Assembly (NCBI GenBank): GCA_964520885.1
Contig: CAZFQD010000013.1
Coordinates: 1 to 28,493 of the forward strand
DNA length: 28,493 bases
From: CAZFQD01 sp964520885
GTDB lineage: Bacteria > Bacillota > Clostridia > Oscillospirales > SIG519
Direction: 5' to 3'
The notes beneath the pieces were generated by a model. The model was not told where the DNA came from, made no database searches, and saw only the letters and a list, made by a program, of their open reading frames with translations. Positions 18,085-26,023 of this stretch are shown piece after piece (positions within the stretch are counted from its first letter, which is position 1; each line of letters begins with the position of its first letter). Both the position numbers and the translations under genes were made by a program.

Positions 18085-19242
18085 ATGAATTCAAAAGAAC
18101 GAATGATAATGGCAATGCTTAATAAGCAACCAGATCGTATTCCAGTTGCACCAGATATGTCTAATATGATTCCTTGTAGACTTACAGGTAAGCCTTATTG
18201 GGATATTTATCTTTATAATGACCCTCCTCTTTGGAAAGCCTATATTGAAGCTGTAAAGTATTTTGGTTTTGATGGTTGGTTGCCAGCTTTTGAAGAAATG
18301 GAAATTATAGATGACAATACTTTTATTGTGTGTGAAAATGATGAAATGATTATCACTCGTAAAAGGGAAATTATTAATGGTGAAGAGATTTGGAGTAAAA
18401 TGGTTGTTGTCTATCCACGTTCTAATCCTGCTACAATGGTTGATGCGACAAAAGTTCATATGGGTGAAAAGCCTGAATGGTTTAAGCCTTTTGAACGAAA
18501 ACCTGTTCAACAAACAAACTTTGAAAAATTAGAAGAAGCTAAGCTGTATATGGGTGAAAATGGAGTGGTAGGCTTTCCTATTTGGATTCCTTATATAGGT
18601 GATACTGAGCAAGTTTATAGATATTACGATGAATATGATGATGTTAAAAGTGAAGCACTTCAAAGGGAATTTCACGTGGAGCAAGAAACGAGAAATGCAC
18701 TTGCTGCTAATCCGGATTTCATATTTATTGGCTATTCTGGGGGGCTTACTTTTCAGACACCTGATATGTTTAGAGATATTGCCTTGCCTTCTGTGCAAAA
18801 AATAACAAAGCTCACAAGTGAAGCGGGCATCCCTTGTCAAATGCATTGTTGCGGTCGTGCAAGAGAAATGGTGCAAATGATGGCAACTGAAACGGATATG
18901 ACAAGTTTTAATCCTTTGGAAATTTTGCCAATGGGTGATTGCGATTTAGCAGAAGTAAAGGCATCACTCGGAGATAAAATAGGACTAATGGGGAATATAC
19001 ACACATCAAATGTTATGCTATTCGGGAGTGTGGAGCTTGTTAGACTTGAATGTCTTAAAGCTATAAGAGATGCCGGTATGAATGGTGGATTTATATTATC
19101 AACAGGTGACCAATGCGGTAGGGACACACCAAATGAAAATATATTTGAAATGATTAGAGTTGCAAAGGAATTTGGAGTTTATCCTCTTGATATGAAGAAA
19201 ATTGAAGATGAAATAAACAGAATTGAGCAGAAAATTATGTGA
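18085..19242 (+). CDS. URO-D-fold protein with thiol-zinc methyltransferase-type site (URO-D #1)
   Basis: Member of the uroporphyrinogen decarboxylase superfamily, 385 residues, and not HemE. It begins MNSKERMIMAMLNKQPDRIP, the usual opening of MtaA/CmuA-like proteins. It retains the zinc-ligand pattern of corrinoid-dependent methyltransferases: His254 and Cys256 in MHCCGR, and Cys344 in GDQCGRDTPNENIF. Such enzymes move methyl groups between a corrinoid protein and coenzyme M or other thiols. No corrinoid protein or activator is encoded in this window. The start codon ATG 18085 lacks a strong SD and lies 6 bp after the sulfatase stop, so translational coupling is likely. A role in removing methyl groups from glycan-derived compounds is a guess from context. 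The molecular function is unassigned. Confidence 0.8.
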   Translation: MNSKERMIMAMLNKQPDRIPVAPDMSNMIPCRLTGKPYWDIYLYNDPPLWKAYIEAVKYFGFDGWLPAFEEMEIIDDNTFIVCENDEMIITRKREIINGEEIWSKMVVVYPRSNPATMVDATKVHMGEKPEWFKPFERKPVQQTNFEKLEEAKLYMGENGVVGFPIWIPYIGDTEQVYRYYDEYDDVKSEALQREFHVEQETRNALAANPDFIFIGYSGGLTFQTPDMFRDIALPSVQKITKLTSEAGIPCQMHCCGRAREMVQMMATETDMTSFNPLEILPMGDCDLAEVKASLGDKIGLMGNIHTSNVMLFGSVELVRLECLKAIRDAGMNGGFILSTGDQCGRDTPNENIFEMIRVAKEFGVYPLDMKKIEDEINRIEQKIM

Positions 19243-19292
19243 TTACACATTGTGCTTGATATTAATAATTATTTGTGGAAAAATGGTGAATT

Positions 19293-19442
19293 ATGAACAG
19301 GAGAGAATTAACTTTTCAAGTTATAAAAAGACAATTAGAGTGATATGTGCCTTTTCGTCTATTATCTGTTTCTTGCATAGAAGAGTTTGAAAATATTGAA
19401 GCAATGCTTAGTGTAACAAGAGAATTTAATAAAATGTTTTAG
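19293..19442 (+). pseudogene. Remnant of another URO-D-fold gene
   Basis: The 225-bp gap between URO-D #1 and the esterase gene holds ATG 19293 after a weak purine stretch. The frame reads MNRRELTFQVIKRQLE, TGA, YVPF, then EEFENIEAMLSVTREFNKMF and TAG. The first part resembles the N-terminus of URO-D-family proteins up to the VPF motif. The last part resembles their C-terminal ENIxAM helix, and both are in one frame. I read this as a gene that lost its middle, about 300 codons, plus one nonsense codon. Confidence is moderate because the pieces are short. Confidence 0.5.
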
Positions 19443-19467
19443 CAAAAAATTATATAAGAGGTGCAAA

Positions 19468-20949
19468 ATGGAATTTATTTTATCATCAATTTTTACAGAT
19501 GGAATGGTTTTACAGCGTGAAAGGCCAGTTAGAATTTTTGGAAATGCAAATGACGGCGAAACAATTACTGTGCAAATAGAGAATGAAAAACGTTCTTCAA
19601 AAGCTAAAAATGGTTATTGGGAAGTAGAATTTCCACCATTATCAGTTAGCAAAAACTATGAAATTTTTGCTTCAAATGGGAGCACTGAATACAAAATCAG
19701 TGATATTTTATGTGGTGAGGTTTTTTTAGCGGGTGGACAGTCAAATATGGAAATGCACTTTTGTAATGTTAATAATAGTGAAGAGGTTTTAAACGGGATA
19801 GAATTAGATAATGTAAGGCTATTTACTGTTGGGAAAAAGCCTTTTGATTTAAATGGGGTAGCTAATGAGTTAATAATGTCAAGCTATGAATATCAAGGAC
19901 CGTGGCAAAAATGTAACGAAGAAAATGTTAAGTTTTTTTCGGCAGTTGGGTATTATTTTGCAAGAACACTTAGAAAATCAATTGATGTTCCCATTGGGAT
20001 TATTAGCTGTAATTGGGGTGGAACAAGCATTTCAAATTGGATTTCAGAAGAAGAATTGGAAGGCATACCTTTTTATGGTGATAAGCTAAATGAATATAGA
20101 GAAATAATAAAAAATCAAAATAAAGAAGAATACGATCAACAGTTTTTAAAGTATATACAAGATATGAAAACCTTATTATCAAAAATTGACGAAAATGGGA
20201 ACATTCCAGAGGGAGAGGGATGGCCAATTTCACCTATGGGAGAAAAAAGCTATGTAAGACCATCAGGATTATATAATACAATGCTAAAAGGAGTTTTGCG
20301 TTTTCCATTTAGAGGTTTTTTATGGTATCAAGGGGAGAGCGATGCTTGTTATGGTAATGCTGGTGAATATAAAAAGGCACTTGAAACCTTAATTTCAATG
20401 CTTCGTAAAACAAATGAAAACCCAAATATGCTCCTTGCTAATGTTCAGCTTCCACCATTCGGTTGTGATGCAAAAGTTATAGAATGGTCAGTTATTCGCG
20501 AAGCTCAACTTGAAATATCCAAAGAGGATAAAAATTCTATTATGGTTACAACTGGTGATTGTGGCGATATAGATATTCACCCTAAGAAAAAAGAACCCAT
20601 TGGAACAAGGCTTGCATTAGGGATTTTGAGCCATCTTTTTTGTGGTAAAGATGAATATAGTGGACCGATTATTAAGAATGCAACCTTGAAAAATAATGAA
20701 ATAGAATTAACCTTTTCACACTGCGATAGTGGATTAAAGGTCATAGGTGATTTAGGACTTTTTGAAGTTGGAAACGAGAATAATGAATTTTTTGAAGCCA
20801 AGGCACAAGTTTTAAATAATAAAGTAATATTAAAATGTAATGAAGTAAATAAACCACAATTTGTTCGCTATGGGTGGGATATTTATTATCAAATTGGTCT
20901 TTATAATAATGAGAATTTGCCAGCTTCACCATTTTTAATATCTATTTAG
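19468..20949 (+). CDS. Sialate O-acetylesterase-like SGNH carbohydrate esterase
   Basis: Serine esterase of the SASA family, 493 residues, probably removing acetyl groups from sugars. The N-terminal beta-sandwich (LSSIFTDGMVLQRERPV) is typical. Catalytic blocks: Ser92 in AGGQSNMEM, the oxyanion or substrate block FLWYQGESDA, and Asp369/His371 in GDIDIHPKKKEP. No signal peptide is present, so it would act on imported acetylated oligosaccharides such as those from acetylated mannan or xylan. Its name comes from sialate enzymes, but many family members act on plant polysaccharides. The start is ATG 19468 with AGAGGTG just upstream. The next gene begins 17 bp after the TAG stop. Confidence 0.87.
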   Translation: MEFILSSIFTDGMVLQRERPVRIFGNANDGETITVQIENEKRSSKAKNGYWEVEFPPLSVSKNYEIFASNGSTEYKISDILCGEVFLAGGQSNMEMHFCNVNNSEEVLNGIELDNVRLFTVGKKPFDLNGVANELIMSSYEYQGPWQKCNEENVKFFSAVGYYFARTLRKSIDVPIGIISCNWGGTSISNWISEEELEGIPFYGDKLNEYREIIKNQNKEEYDQQFLKYIQDMKTLLSKIDENGNIPEGEGWPISPMGEKSYVRPSGLYNTMLKGVLRFPFRGFLWYQGESDACYGNAGEYKKALETLISMLRKTNENPNMLLANVQLPPFGCDAKVIEWSVIREAQLEISKEDKNSIMVTTGDCGDIDIHPKKKEPIGTRLALGILSHLFCGKDEYSGPIIKNATLKNNEIELTFSHCDSGLKVIGDLGLFEVGNENNEFFEAKAQVLNNKVILKCNEVNKPQFVRYGWDIYYQIGLYNNENLPASPFLISI

Positions 20950-20965
20950 TTAGGAGTTGTTTGTT

Positions 20966-22975
20966 TTGAATAAGAAAGATATATTAAAAAATACCTTTTT
21001 TCACGGAACAGCATATTATCCAGAGCTGTTAACAAGAGAACAAATTATGAGTGATATTACTCATATGAAGGCTTTGGGCATAAATGTAATAAGAATTGGA
21101 GAGTTTGCTTGGTCAAAAATGGAGCCAGAGGAAGGTTTAATTAACCTTGACTTTTTTGAGGAGATAATTAATCTTTTTTATAAAAATGGGATATATACAA
21201 TTTTAGGAACTCCTACTGTTACTCCTCCCATTTGGATGAGCTTTGGGCATTCCGAAAGAATGAATGTTAATCTATTAGGTGTGCGAATGAACCACGGTGC
21301 AAGAGACCATTTTTGCATAAATAACGATTATTATAGAGAAAAAAGTGCGGTAATTTCAGAGGCATTAGCAAAAAGATTTGGGGAAAACGAGGGTGTATTA
21401 GCGTGGCAATTGCATAATGAAATGGGTTGGCTATCTGGAGAATGTATTTGTGATAGCTGTGCAAAGAAGTGGCAAGATTGGCTAAAAAAAAGATATTTGA
21501 CAGTGGAGGCATTTAATAAGGCGTGGGTTAATGATATTTGGAGCACTACATATAATTCATTTTCCGATGTTATGCCACCTTTAACCACACCACAGCATCA
21601 TAGCACTTCAATGCAAACAATGTATCGTATTTTTACATATAAGAGCAAGGCGGATTTCATAAGTGAGCAAGCGAAAATAGTTAGAAAATATTCAAATGCT
21701 CCTATTACTACTAATACTAATAGAGTTATGAATAACGACCAAGAGCTATTAAACAAAGAGCTTGATTTTTCGTCAATAGACGAGTATTCAACTCAAAAGG
21801 ATTATGCTGAATTTGTTTTTCATATTGATTTGTTTAGAAATATAAAGAAGGATATGCCATTTTGGATTCTTGAAACAGCGGCAGGCTCAATAGGTGTTGA
21901 AAATTATATTGTTTCATCTCACAGTAGAGAATATCCAGTAGCAGAGGCAGTTGCCAGCTTTGCGGGTGGTTGTGGAGGATTTTGCTATTGGCATTTTAGG
22001 CAACATTCAGGAGGAAATGAGCAGAATGTTTCTGCTATAATTAGTGCCTTTCAAAAACCTACACTTTATTACGAAACAGTTTTAAATGTGGGAAAAGCAA
22101 TTAAGGAGATAGAAAAGCAATTAAAGGGTAGTAAAACCATAAAAGGTGAAGTTGCCTTAGTATACTCGGATAGAGCAAGAGCTTTTTGTAAGACAGAGAA
22201 TTTTGGTCAATTTGATTATCATTCAGAAATAAGGGGCTTCCATTTAAGATGTGTGGGACAATGCTTTAATACAGATATTGTCCTTGAAGGACAAAATTTA
22301 GATGGATATAAACTTTTAATTACTCCTTATATGCAATATTTAGATGATAATATGCTAAAAAAAGCACATAAATTTGTTGAAAATGGGGGAATATGGATAG
22401 TAGGACCTCTAACAGGGATTAGAACAGGGGACCATACTTTACATACTGATATGGCGTTAGGTAAATTGCAAAAAATTGTAGATGTAGATATAAGGTATTT
22501 TAATACAATGAAAGAAAGTGGCAGTGAATGTGAGTTTGAAGGATTAACCTCTTTAATATCAAAGCATACAGTTCTTGCAGATAATGATGAATCCGGTGCA
22601 ATAGGCTTTATTAGGGGAGGCTTAGCAGATGGCTGTTCTTTCATATTTGAGAAAAATATTGGTAAGGGGAAAATAGTTCTTCTTGGCGGTATGCCGGACG
22701 GTGATGATGGCGAAAAAATATTACATAGAATTTTAAACAAGTATGCTAATATTGCAGGTGTTGAAAGGGCATATACAGCTAATAGCGATGTTAGAGTATT
22801 TTTTAGAGAAAAAGATAACGGTAATAGGCTTTATGTTGTTGTTAATTTTAGTCAAGAAAATAGAGAAATAACATTCTTTAAAAAAGTTAAGAATATTATA
22901 ACAAAAGAGAGTATTAGTAATACAGAAGAAATAGAGCCTTGCGGTTTTAGAATTTATGAGGAGGAAAATATATGA
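20966..22975 (+). CDS. Glycoside hydrolase family 42 beta-galactosidase
   Basis: Retaining cytoplasmic beta-galactosidase, 669 residues. TTG 20966 is preferred over TTG 20957 because AGGAG (20952-20956) abuts the latter but lies 9 nt before the former. GH42 marks: GTAYYPELLTREQI at the N-terminus, RIGEFAWSKMEPEEG, the acid/base Glu152 in WQLHNEMGW, a cysteine cluster CICDSC as in the zinc site of the family, and the nucleophile Glu303 in WILETAAGS. The beta-galactosidase trimerisation domain follows the barrel (about 390-600), with a small C-terminal beta domain. Its stop overlaps the next start as ATGA, so it is translationally coupled to the second sulfatase, and desulfation and degalactosylation may act on the same oligosaccharide. 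GH42 members can also act on alpha-arabinosides or galacto-oligosaccharides. Confidence 0.9.
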   Translation: MNKKDILKNTFFHGTAYYPELLTREQIMSDITHMKALGINVIRIGEFAWSKMEPEEGLINLDFFEEIINLFYKNGIYTILGTPTVTPPIWMSFGHSERMNVNLLGVRMNHGARDHFCINNDYYREKSAVISEALAKRFGENEGVLAWQLHNEMGWLSGECICDSCAKKWQDWLKKRYLTVEAFNKAWVNDIWSTTYNSFSDVMPPLTTPQHHSTSMQTMYRIFTYKSKADFISEQAKIVRKYSNAPITTNTNRVMNNDQELLNKELDFSSIDEYSTQKDYAEFVFHIDLFRNIKKDMPFWILETAAGSIGVENYIVSSHSREYPVAEAVASFAGGCGGFCYWHFRQHSGGNEQNVSAIISAFQKPTLYYETVLNVGKAIKEIEKQLKGSKTIKGEVALVYSDRARAFCKTENFGQFDYHSEIRGFHLRCVGQCFNTDIVLEGQNLDGYKLLITPYMQYLDDNMLKKAHKFVENGGIWIVGPLTGIRTGDHTLHTDMALGKLQKIVDVDIRYFNTMKESGSECEFEGLTSLISKHTVLADNDESGAIGFIRGGLADGCSFIFEKNIGKGKIVLLGGMPDGDDGEKILHRILNKYANIAGVERAYTANSDVRVFFREKDNGNRLYVVVNFSQENREITFFKKVKNIITKESISNTEEIEPCGFRIYEEENI

Positions 22976-24435
22976 GTAAACCCAATTTTCTAATTTTTAT
23001 GTCAGACCAGCAAAGGTCTGACACTGTTCCTCCTTATAAAAGAGCTTTCACTCCAAATCTTGACAGATTTTATGAAAAGGCTGTTTCTTTTACTAATGCC
23101 CATTGCCCTTCTCCACATTGTTGCCCATCTCGTGCTTCTTTTTATTCTGGCTTATATCCTTCTGAGCATGGTGTTTGGAATAATGTTAATGTTCCTAATG
23201 CTTTATCAAAGGGCTTAAATGACGGCATTAGACTATGGTCACAGGATTTAAAGGATAATGGCTATAATATGTTTTTCTCTGGAAAATGGCATGTTAGCAA
23301 CGAGGAAGGACCTTCTAATTATGGGTTTGACGAGGAATATCCAAAAATAAATTATAAAGAATTAGGTTCTAAATCTGAATGGCGATATTATGAAACAGAT
23401 GAGTATGAAAATCTTTTAAATCCCATCGGTAGAGAGCTAAATGGAAAGAGATATGCGGGGCAATTACTCCGAGATGGTTATCCGGGCTGTTTGCTTTATG
23501 GAATAAATGAAAATCCATTTGGGGATGAAGATGTCATTGATAACTCAATTTCAATGCTTAATAAGGCTATTTCGCAAGACGAGCCATTTTGCTTATTTAC
23601 AGGAACATTAGGTCCTCACGACCCTTATCTTGTTCCTCAAAGATTTATTAAAATGTATGAAAATTATGAAATAGAATTGCCACAGTCATTTAATGATGAA
23701 ATGAAGGATAAGCCAGCATTATATCGTAGAACAAGGGATAGATTTAAGCAATTGAGTGATGAAGAATATAAGGAGGCTATGAGATATTATTTAGCTTTTT
23801 GCACCTATGAAGATTATCTATTTGGCAGATTGTTTGACGAACTGTGCAAAAATGATAAATTAAAGGATACTATTGTAATATATCTTTCTGACCACGGAGA
23901 TTATGTGGGAGAGCATGGGCTTTTCACAAAGGGATTACCGTGCTTTGAAAGTGTTTACAAAATTCCTTTGTTAATCGGAGGCTATAATATTTCTGGCGGT
24001 AGGATATGTGATGAGTTTGTAAATACAACAGATATTGCTCCAACTATCTTAGAATTAACGAATATTAAAACAGATGTAAAACATTCAGGAAAGAGCATTT
24101 TACCTTTAATTAAAAATGAATGTAGTGAAATTCATAGTGCAGTTTACACTCAAACAAATGGGAATGAGCTTTACGGCATTCAAAGGTCGGTTAGAACAAA
24201 AAAATACAAGCTTGTTTATAATGGATTTGATTATGATGAGTTATATGATTTGGAAAATGATAAAAACGAAATGTGCAATTTATCACAAATTGAAGAATAT
24301 AGGGAGATAAGAAAAGAGCTATACAAAATGCTTTGGCAATTTGCAAAGGAACATAATGACAAAATAATAAATCCTTATATAATGGTATCCTTGGCGGAAT
24401 TTGGACCAGGAATAATAGATGATAAATTTATTTAA
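22972..24435 (+). CDS. S1-type sulfatase (cytoplasmic, second copy)
   Basis: Second arylsulfatase-fold enzyme, 487 residues, distinct from the one encoded at 16759-18078. The start ATG 22972 overlaps the GH42 stop by 4 nt and has a strong GAGGAGG SD. Signatures: FLIFMSDQQRSDT for the metal site and CCPSR with Cys50 as the formylglycine residue (C-x-P-S-R). Also seen are SGKWHVS, YLSDHGDYVGEHGLFTKG and the C-terminal YDLENDKNEMCNL. No signal peptide is present. Coupling to GH42 suggests a sulfated galactoside as substrate (inference). It is the last + strand gene of the run and is followed by a terminator. Maturation needs an anSME radical-SAM enzyme not found in the window. Confidence 0.9.
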   Translation: MSKPNFLIFMSDQQRSDTVPPYKRAFTPNLDRFYEKAVSFTNAHCPSPHCCPSRASFYSGLYPSEHGVWNNVNVPNALSKGLNDGIRLWSQDLKDNGYNMFFSGKWHVSNEEGPSNYGFDEEYPKINYKELGSKSEWRYYETDEYENLLNPIGRELNGKRYAGQLLRDGYPGCLLYGINENPFGDEDVIDNSISMLNKAISQDEPFCLFTGTLGPHDPYLVPQRFIKMYENYEIELPQSFNDEMKDKPALYRRTRDRFKQLSDEEYKEAMRYYLAFCTYEDYLFGRLFDELCKNDKLKDTIVIYLSDHGDYVGEHGLFTKGLPCFESVYKIPLLIGGYNISGGRICDEFVNTTDIAPTILELTNIKTDVKHSGKSILPLIKNECSEIHSAVYTQTNGNELYGIQRSVRTKKYKLVYNGFDYDELYDLENDKNEMCNLSQIEEYREIRKELYKMLWQFAKEHNDKIINPYIMVSLAEFGPGIIDDKFI

Positions 24436-24453
24436 CATAAAAAAAAGATAAGA

Positions 24454-24490
24454 GCATATTTTTAAATCTTTAAAATATGCCCTTTTTTTT
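24454..24490. terminator. Bidirectional intrinsic terminator
   Basis: GCATATTTTTAAA pairs with TTTAAAATATGC around a tiny loop (24454-24480, one bulged T) and is followed by CCTTTTTTTT. It lies 18 bp after the sulfatase stop. Read on the - strand, the same stem is followed by a T-rich run, so it can also end the convergent URO-D #2 transcript. Confidence 0.8.
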
Positions 24491-24494
24491 GGTT

Positions 24495-25508
24495 CTATTT
24501 AATTTTTACTTTAAATGCTTCTAACATAGATATAATGTTTTCTGGAGGAACATCACTTGAAACTGCGTGAGTAGGTGACGCAATATATCCTCCGTCTTTA
24601 CTTAAAATCTCCATTATTCGCAAAGTTTCGCTTTTAACTTTTTCAGGTGTTGCATATGGTAAAAGCTGTTGAGTAGAAATTCCGCCCCAAAAGGTTAAAT
24701 GATTGCCGTAATTTTTCTTAACATTTTCTATATTATATATCTCTGTTTGAAATGTTTGATAGCAATCTAAGCCTATTTCAATTAAATCAGTGAATAATTC
24801 TTCTATATCTCCACAACTATGCTGAAAGATATATCGGTTTTTCTTTTTAACTAAATCATACATTCTTTTCATTCTGGGTTTTATAAATTTTCTCCAAAGC
24901 ACAGGTCCCATAATTAGACCGTTTTGTTGTCCCCAATCATCGCCAAAATAGAAGCCATCAAAATCGTATTCGTTTGCTATTTCTATAATTTTACAATTAT
25001 AATCACAAATTTTATCAAGAAAATTATGAGCAAAATTTTCTTCGCTAATCATATAAATTAAAAAATTCTCCATACCGCATAGGCTCCAAGCTCTCTCAAA
25101 CATAGAAAAACCTATGCCAGCAAATTTGAATTTATCATTTTTTGCATTAATTATTTCCTCATATTCTTTTCTCAATCTTTTTTCATCTAATATGGGTTCT
25201 TTCCACAAATTAATATTTGGCTCATAAATTAACGGAGTATTTACAATTCCAATATCTTTATCTGCACCAGTTCTATTCCAAATTACACCGAATTCGTCTT
25301 TAAAATGTTCTCGCTTATTTTTTAATTCTGTAGGCCAACCCCAATATTGACAATACTGTAAATGCAAACCCATTTTATTTTCAAATTCATTGTCTTTAAG
25401 ATAAGCGGACATAATTTCATATTCTTGTTGTGTGAAATCAATGTGATAAGGCACTATATCACTCTCTTTATGGTTTAAAGCATTTATTACTCTTTGCTTG
25501 CGTGTCAA
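24495..25508 (-). CDS. URO-D-fold protein with HxC site (URO-D #2)
   Basis: URO-D superfamily protein, 337 residues, starting at TTG 25508-25506 behind AAAGGAGTG. The opening MTRKQRVINALNHKESDIVPYH is family-typical. It has His230 and Cys232 in FQHSCGDIEE, matching part of the zinc site of MtaA-like methyltransferases. The third cysteine is absent; the region reads ASPTHAVSSDVPPENI, as in many uncharacterised members. Function is unknown; HemE activity is not supported. Its start codon overlaps the stop of the URO-D #3 remnant (TTGA), the relic of a coupled gene pair. Transcription is probably driven by the - strand promoter at 25938-25966 and passes through a MITE-like element. It ends at the shared terminator with the sulfatase gene. 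Confidence 0.82.
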   Translation of the reverse strand: MTRKQRVINALNHKESDIVPYHIDFTQQEYEIMSAYLKDNEFENKMGLHLQYCQYWGWPTELKNKREHFKDEFGVIWNRTGADKDIGIVNTPLIYEPNINLWKEPILDEKRLRKEYEEIINAKNDKFKFAGIGFSMFERAWSLCGMENFLIYMISEENFAHNFLDKICDYNCKIIEIANEYDFDGFYFGDDWGQQNGLIMGPVLWRKFIKPRMKRMYDLVKKKNRYIFQHSCGDIEELFTDLIEIGLDCYQTFQTEIYNIENVKKNYGNHLTFWGGISTQQLLPYATPEKVKSETLRIMEILSKDGGYIASPTHAVSSDVPPENIISMLEAFKVKIK

Positions 25509-25636
25509 CTTAATACACTCCTTTCTTTGTATAATTTAGGCGATTTTTTATAACAATTCTCGGCAATTTTCAATATTTCTTCAGCACTTTTTTTGTTGGC
25601 TGCACAAGTGCTTATATAAAGACCTTTATTAGGAAT
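25438..25636. repeat. 199-bp direct repeat, left copy
   Basis: Matches 26973-27171 without gaps. The first 103 bp (25438-25540) are identical; the remaining 96 bp are clearly diverged. It covers the #3/#2 gene junction: the last codons of a URO-D #3 gene and the first 23 codons of URO-D #2. It marks the ancient duplication of the divergon. Confidence 0.85.
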
Positions 25637-25670
25637 ACTTGGTTTCGCTAAAGGTTTTAATATATCTCAT
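25505..25670 (-). pseudogene. Remnant of a URO-D #3 paralog: both ends kept, middle lost
   Basis: Reading leftward from ATG 25670-25668, the frame gives MRYIKTFSETK, which matches the N-terminus MKYVKNFEETK of the intact URO-D #3 encoded at 27040-28149. It then jumps, in another frame, to PNKGLYISTCAANKKSAE and on through KIAENCYKKSPKLYKERSVL to a TGA. This matches the last 45 or so codons of the intact gene. About 310 codons are missing between. The SD GGAAG is still present upstream. Its stop overlaps the URO-D #2 start exactly as in the intact pair. Confidence 0.82.
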
Positions 25671-25688
25671 AAAAAGCTTCCAAAAAGT

Positions 25689-25863
25689 CACGACAAACGC
25701 ACGAAACTACAAAATACACAAATATATATGGTGATTTTATCGTAGGGAACGCATTTTATGCGTTCCGAACTAAAAAAACAATGATTTTATGATAATCTGA
25801 ACGCATAAAATGCGTTCACTACATATAAAATTTGTGCAAAATCACAATCATGCGTTTGTCGTG
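25689..25863. mobile_element. MITE-like element, 175 bp, with 13-bp terminal inverted repeats
   Basis: The ends are CACGACAAACGCA (25689-25701) and its exact complement TGCGTTTGTCGTG (25851-25863). The 9-bp sequence CCAAAAAGT flanks both sides (25680-25688 and 25864-25872), a target-site duplication. Inside are two perfect stems with 9-bp arms: GGAACGCAT/ATGCGTTCC (25746-25766) and TGAACGCAT/ATGCGTTCA (25798-25818), each with a 3-nt loop. The halves are imperfect inverted copies of each other. There is no coding capacity, so it needs a transposase supplied elsewhere. It sits in the 5' leader of the leftward URO-D genes, between their promoter and the SD of the remnant. Confidence 0.85.
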
Positions 25864-25881
25864 CCAAAAAGTGCTTTCATC

Positions 25882-25910
25882 TTGACAATACGGCATAAAT
25901 AGGTTATAAT
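25882..25910 (+). promoter_or_regulatory. Consensus sigma-A promoter for the creatininase-family gene
   Basis: TTGACA (25882-25887), a 17-bp spacer, and TATAAT (25905-25910): a perfect match to the housekeeping consensus. The start site would be near 25917, leaving about a 105-nt leader before ATG 26024. The shared motif TTGCGAAACAGTT lies immediately downstream, so such a strong promoter is probably repressible. Confidence 0.85.
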
Positions 25911-25919
25911 AAGTTTGAT

Positions 25920-25934
25920 TTGCGAAACAGTTAC
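25920..25934. promoter_or_regulatory. Putative operator between divergent promoters (left copy)
   Basis: TTGCGAAACAGTTAC contains a near-palindrome centred on A25929 (GAAAC-A-GTTAC). It lies at the predicted start sites of both divergent promoters. The same TTGCGAAACAGTT occurs at 28239-28251 at exactly the same distance from its + strand -10 box. A LacI-type or similar repressor site is plausible; the regulator is not in the window. Confidence 0.6.
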
Positions 25935-25937
25935 TTA

Positions 25938-25966
25938 ATTATAGTGAAATAAACTTGCTTTGTCAA
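25938..25966 (-). promoter_or_regulatory. Consensus sigma-A promoter firing leftward toward URO-D #2
   Basis: On the - strand, TTGACA (25966-25961), a 17-bp spacer and TATAAT (25943-25938) match the consensus perfectly. It diverges from the creatininase promoter and shares the putative operator. Its transcript would cross the MITE and the URO-D #3 remnant to reach URO-D #2. Confidence 0.8.
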
Positions 25967-26023
25967 GAATAATTAAATTGTTTTCCGTCATATATTAATA
26001 TTTTAAAACAGGAAGTGTTTTGG

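Noticed and set aside
18091..18513. Antisense open frame of 140 codons over URO-D #1
   Set aside because: No SD, low-complexity composition, and it lies wholly inside a well-supported gene; explained as a shadow of AT-rich coding sequence.
18085..19242. HemE (heme biosynthesis) annotation for the URO-D-fold genes
   Set aside because: The three proteins show MtaA-like or uncharacterised-subfamily signatures at the His/Cys site and sit among sugar genes with no other heme genes.
22327..22740. Antisense open frame of 137 codons over the GH42 gene
   Set aside because: Rich in Ser, Pro and Ile from the complementary strand of a clear GH42 domain, with no family signature of its own.
25746..25818. 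Repeated GAACGCAT/ATGCGTTC stems as a small CRISPR array
   Set aside because: Only two units, each palindromic, inside an element with terminal inverted repeats and target duplication; no spacers or cas genes.
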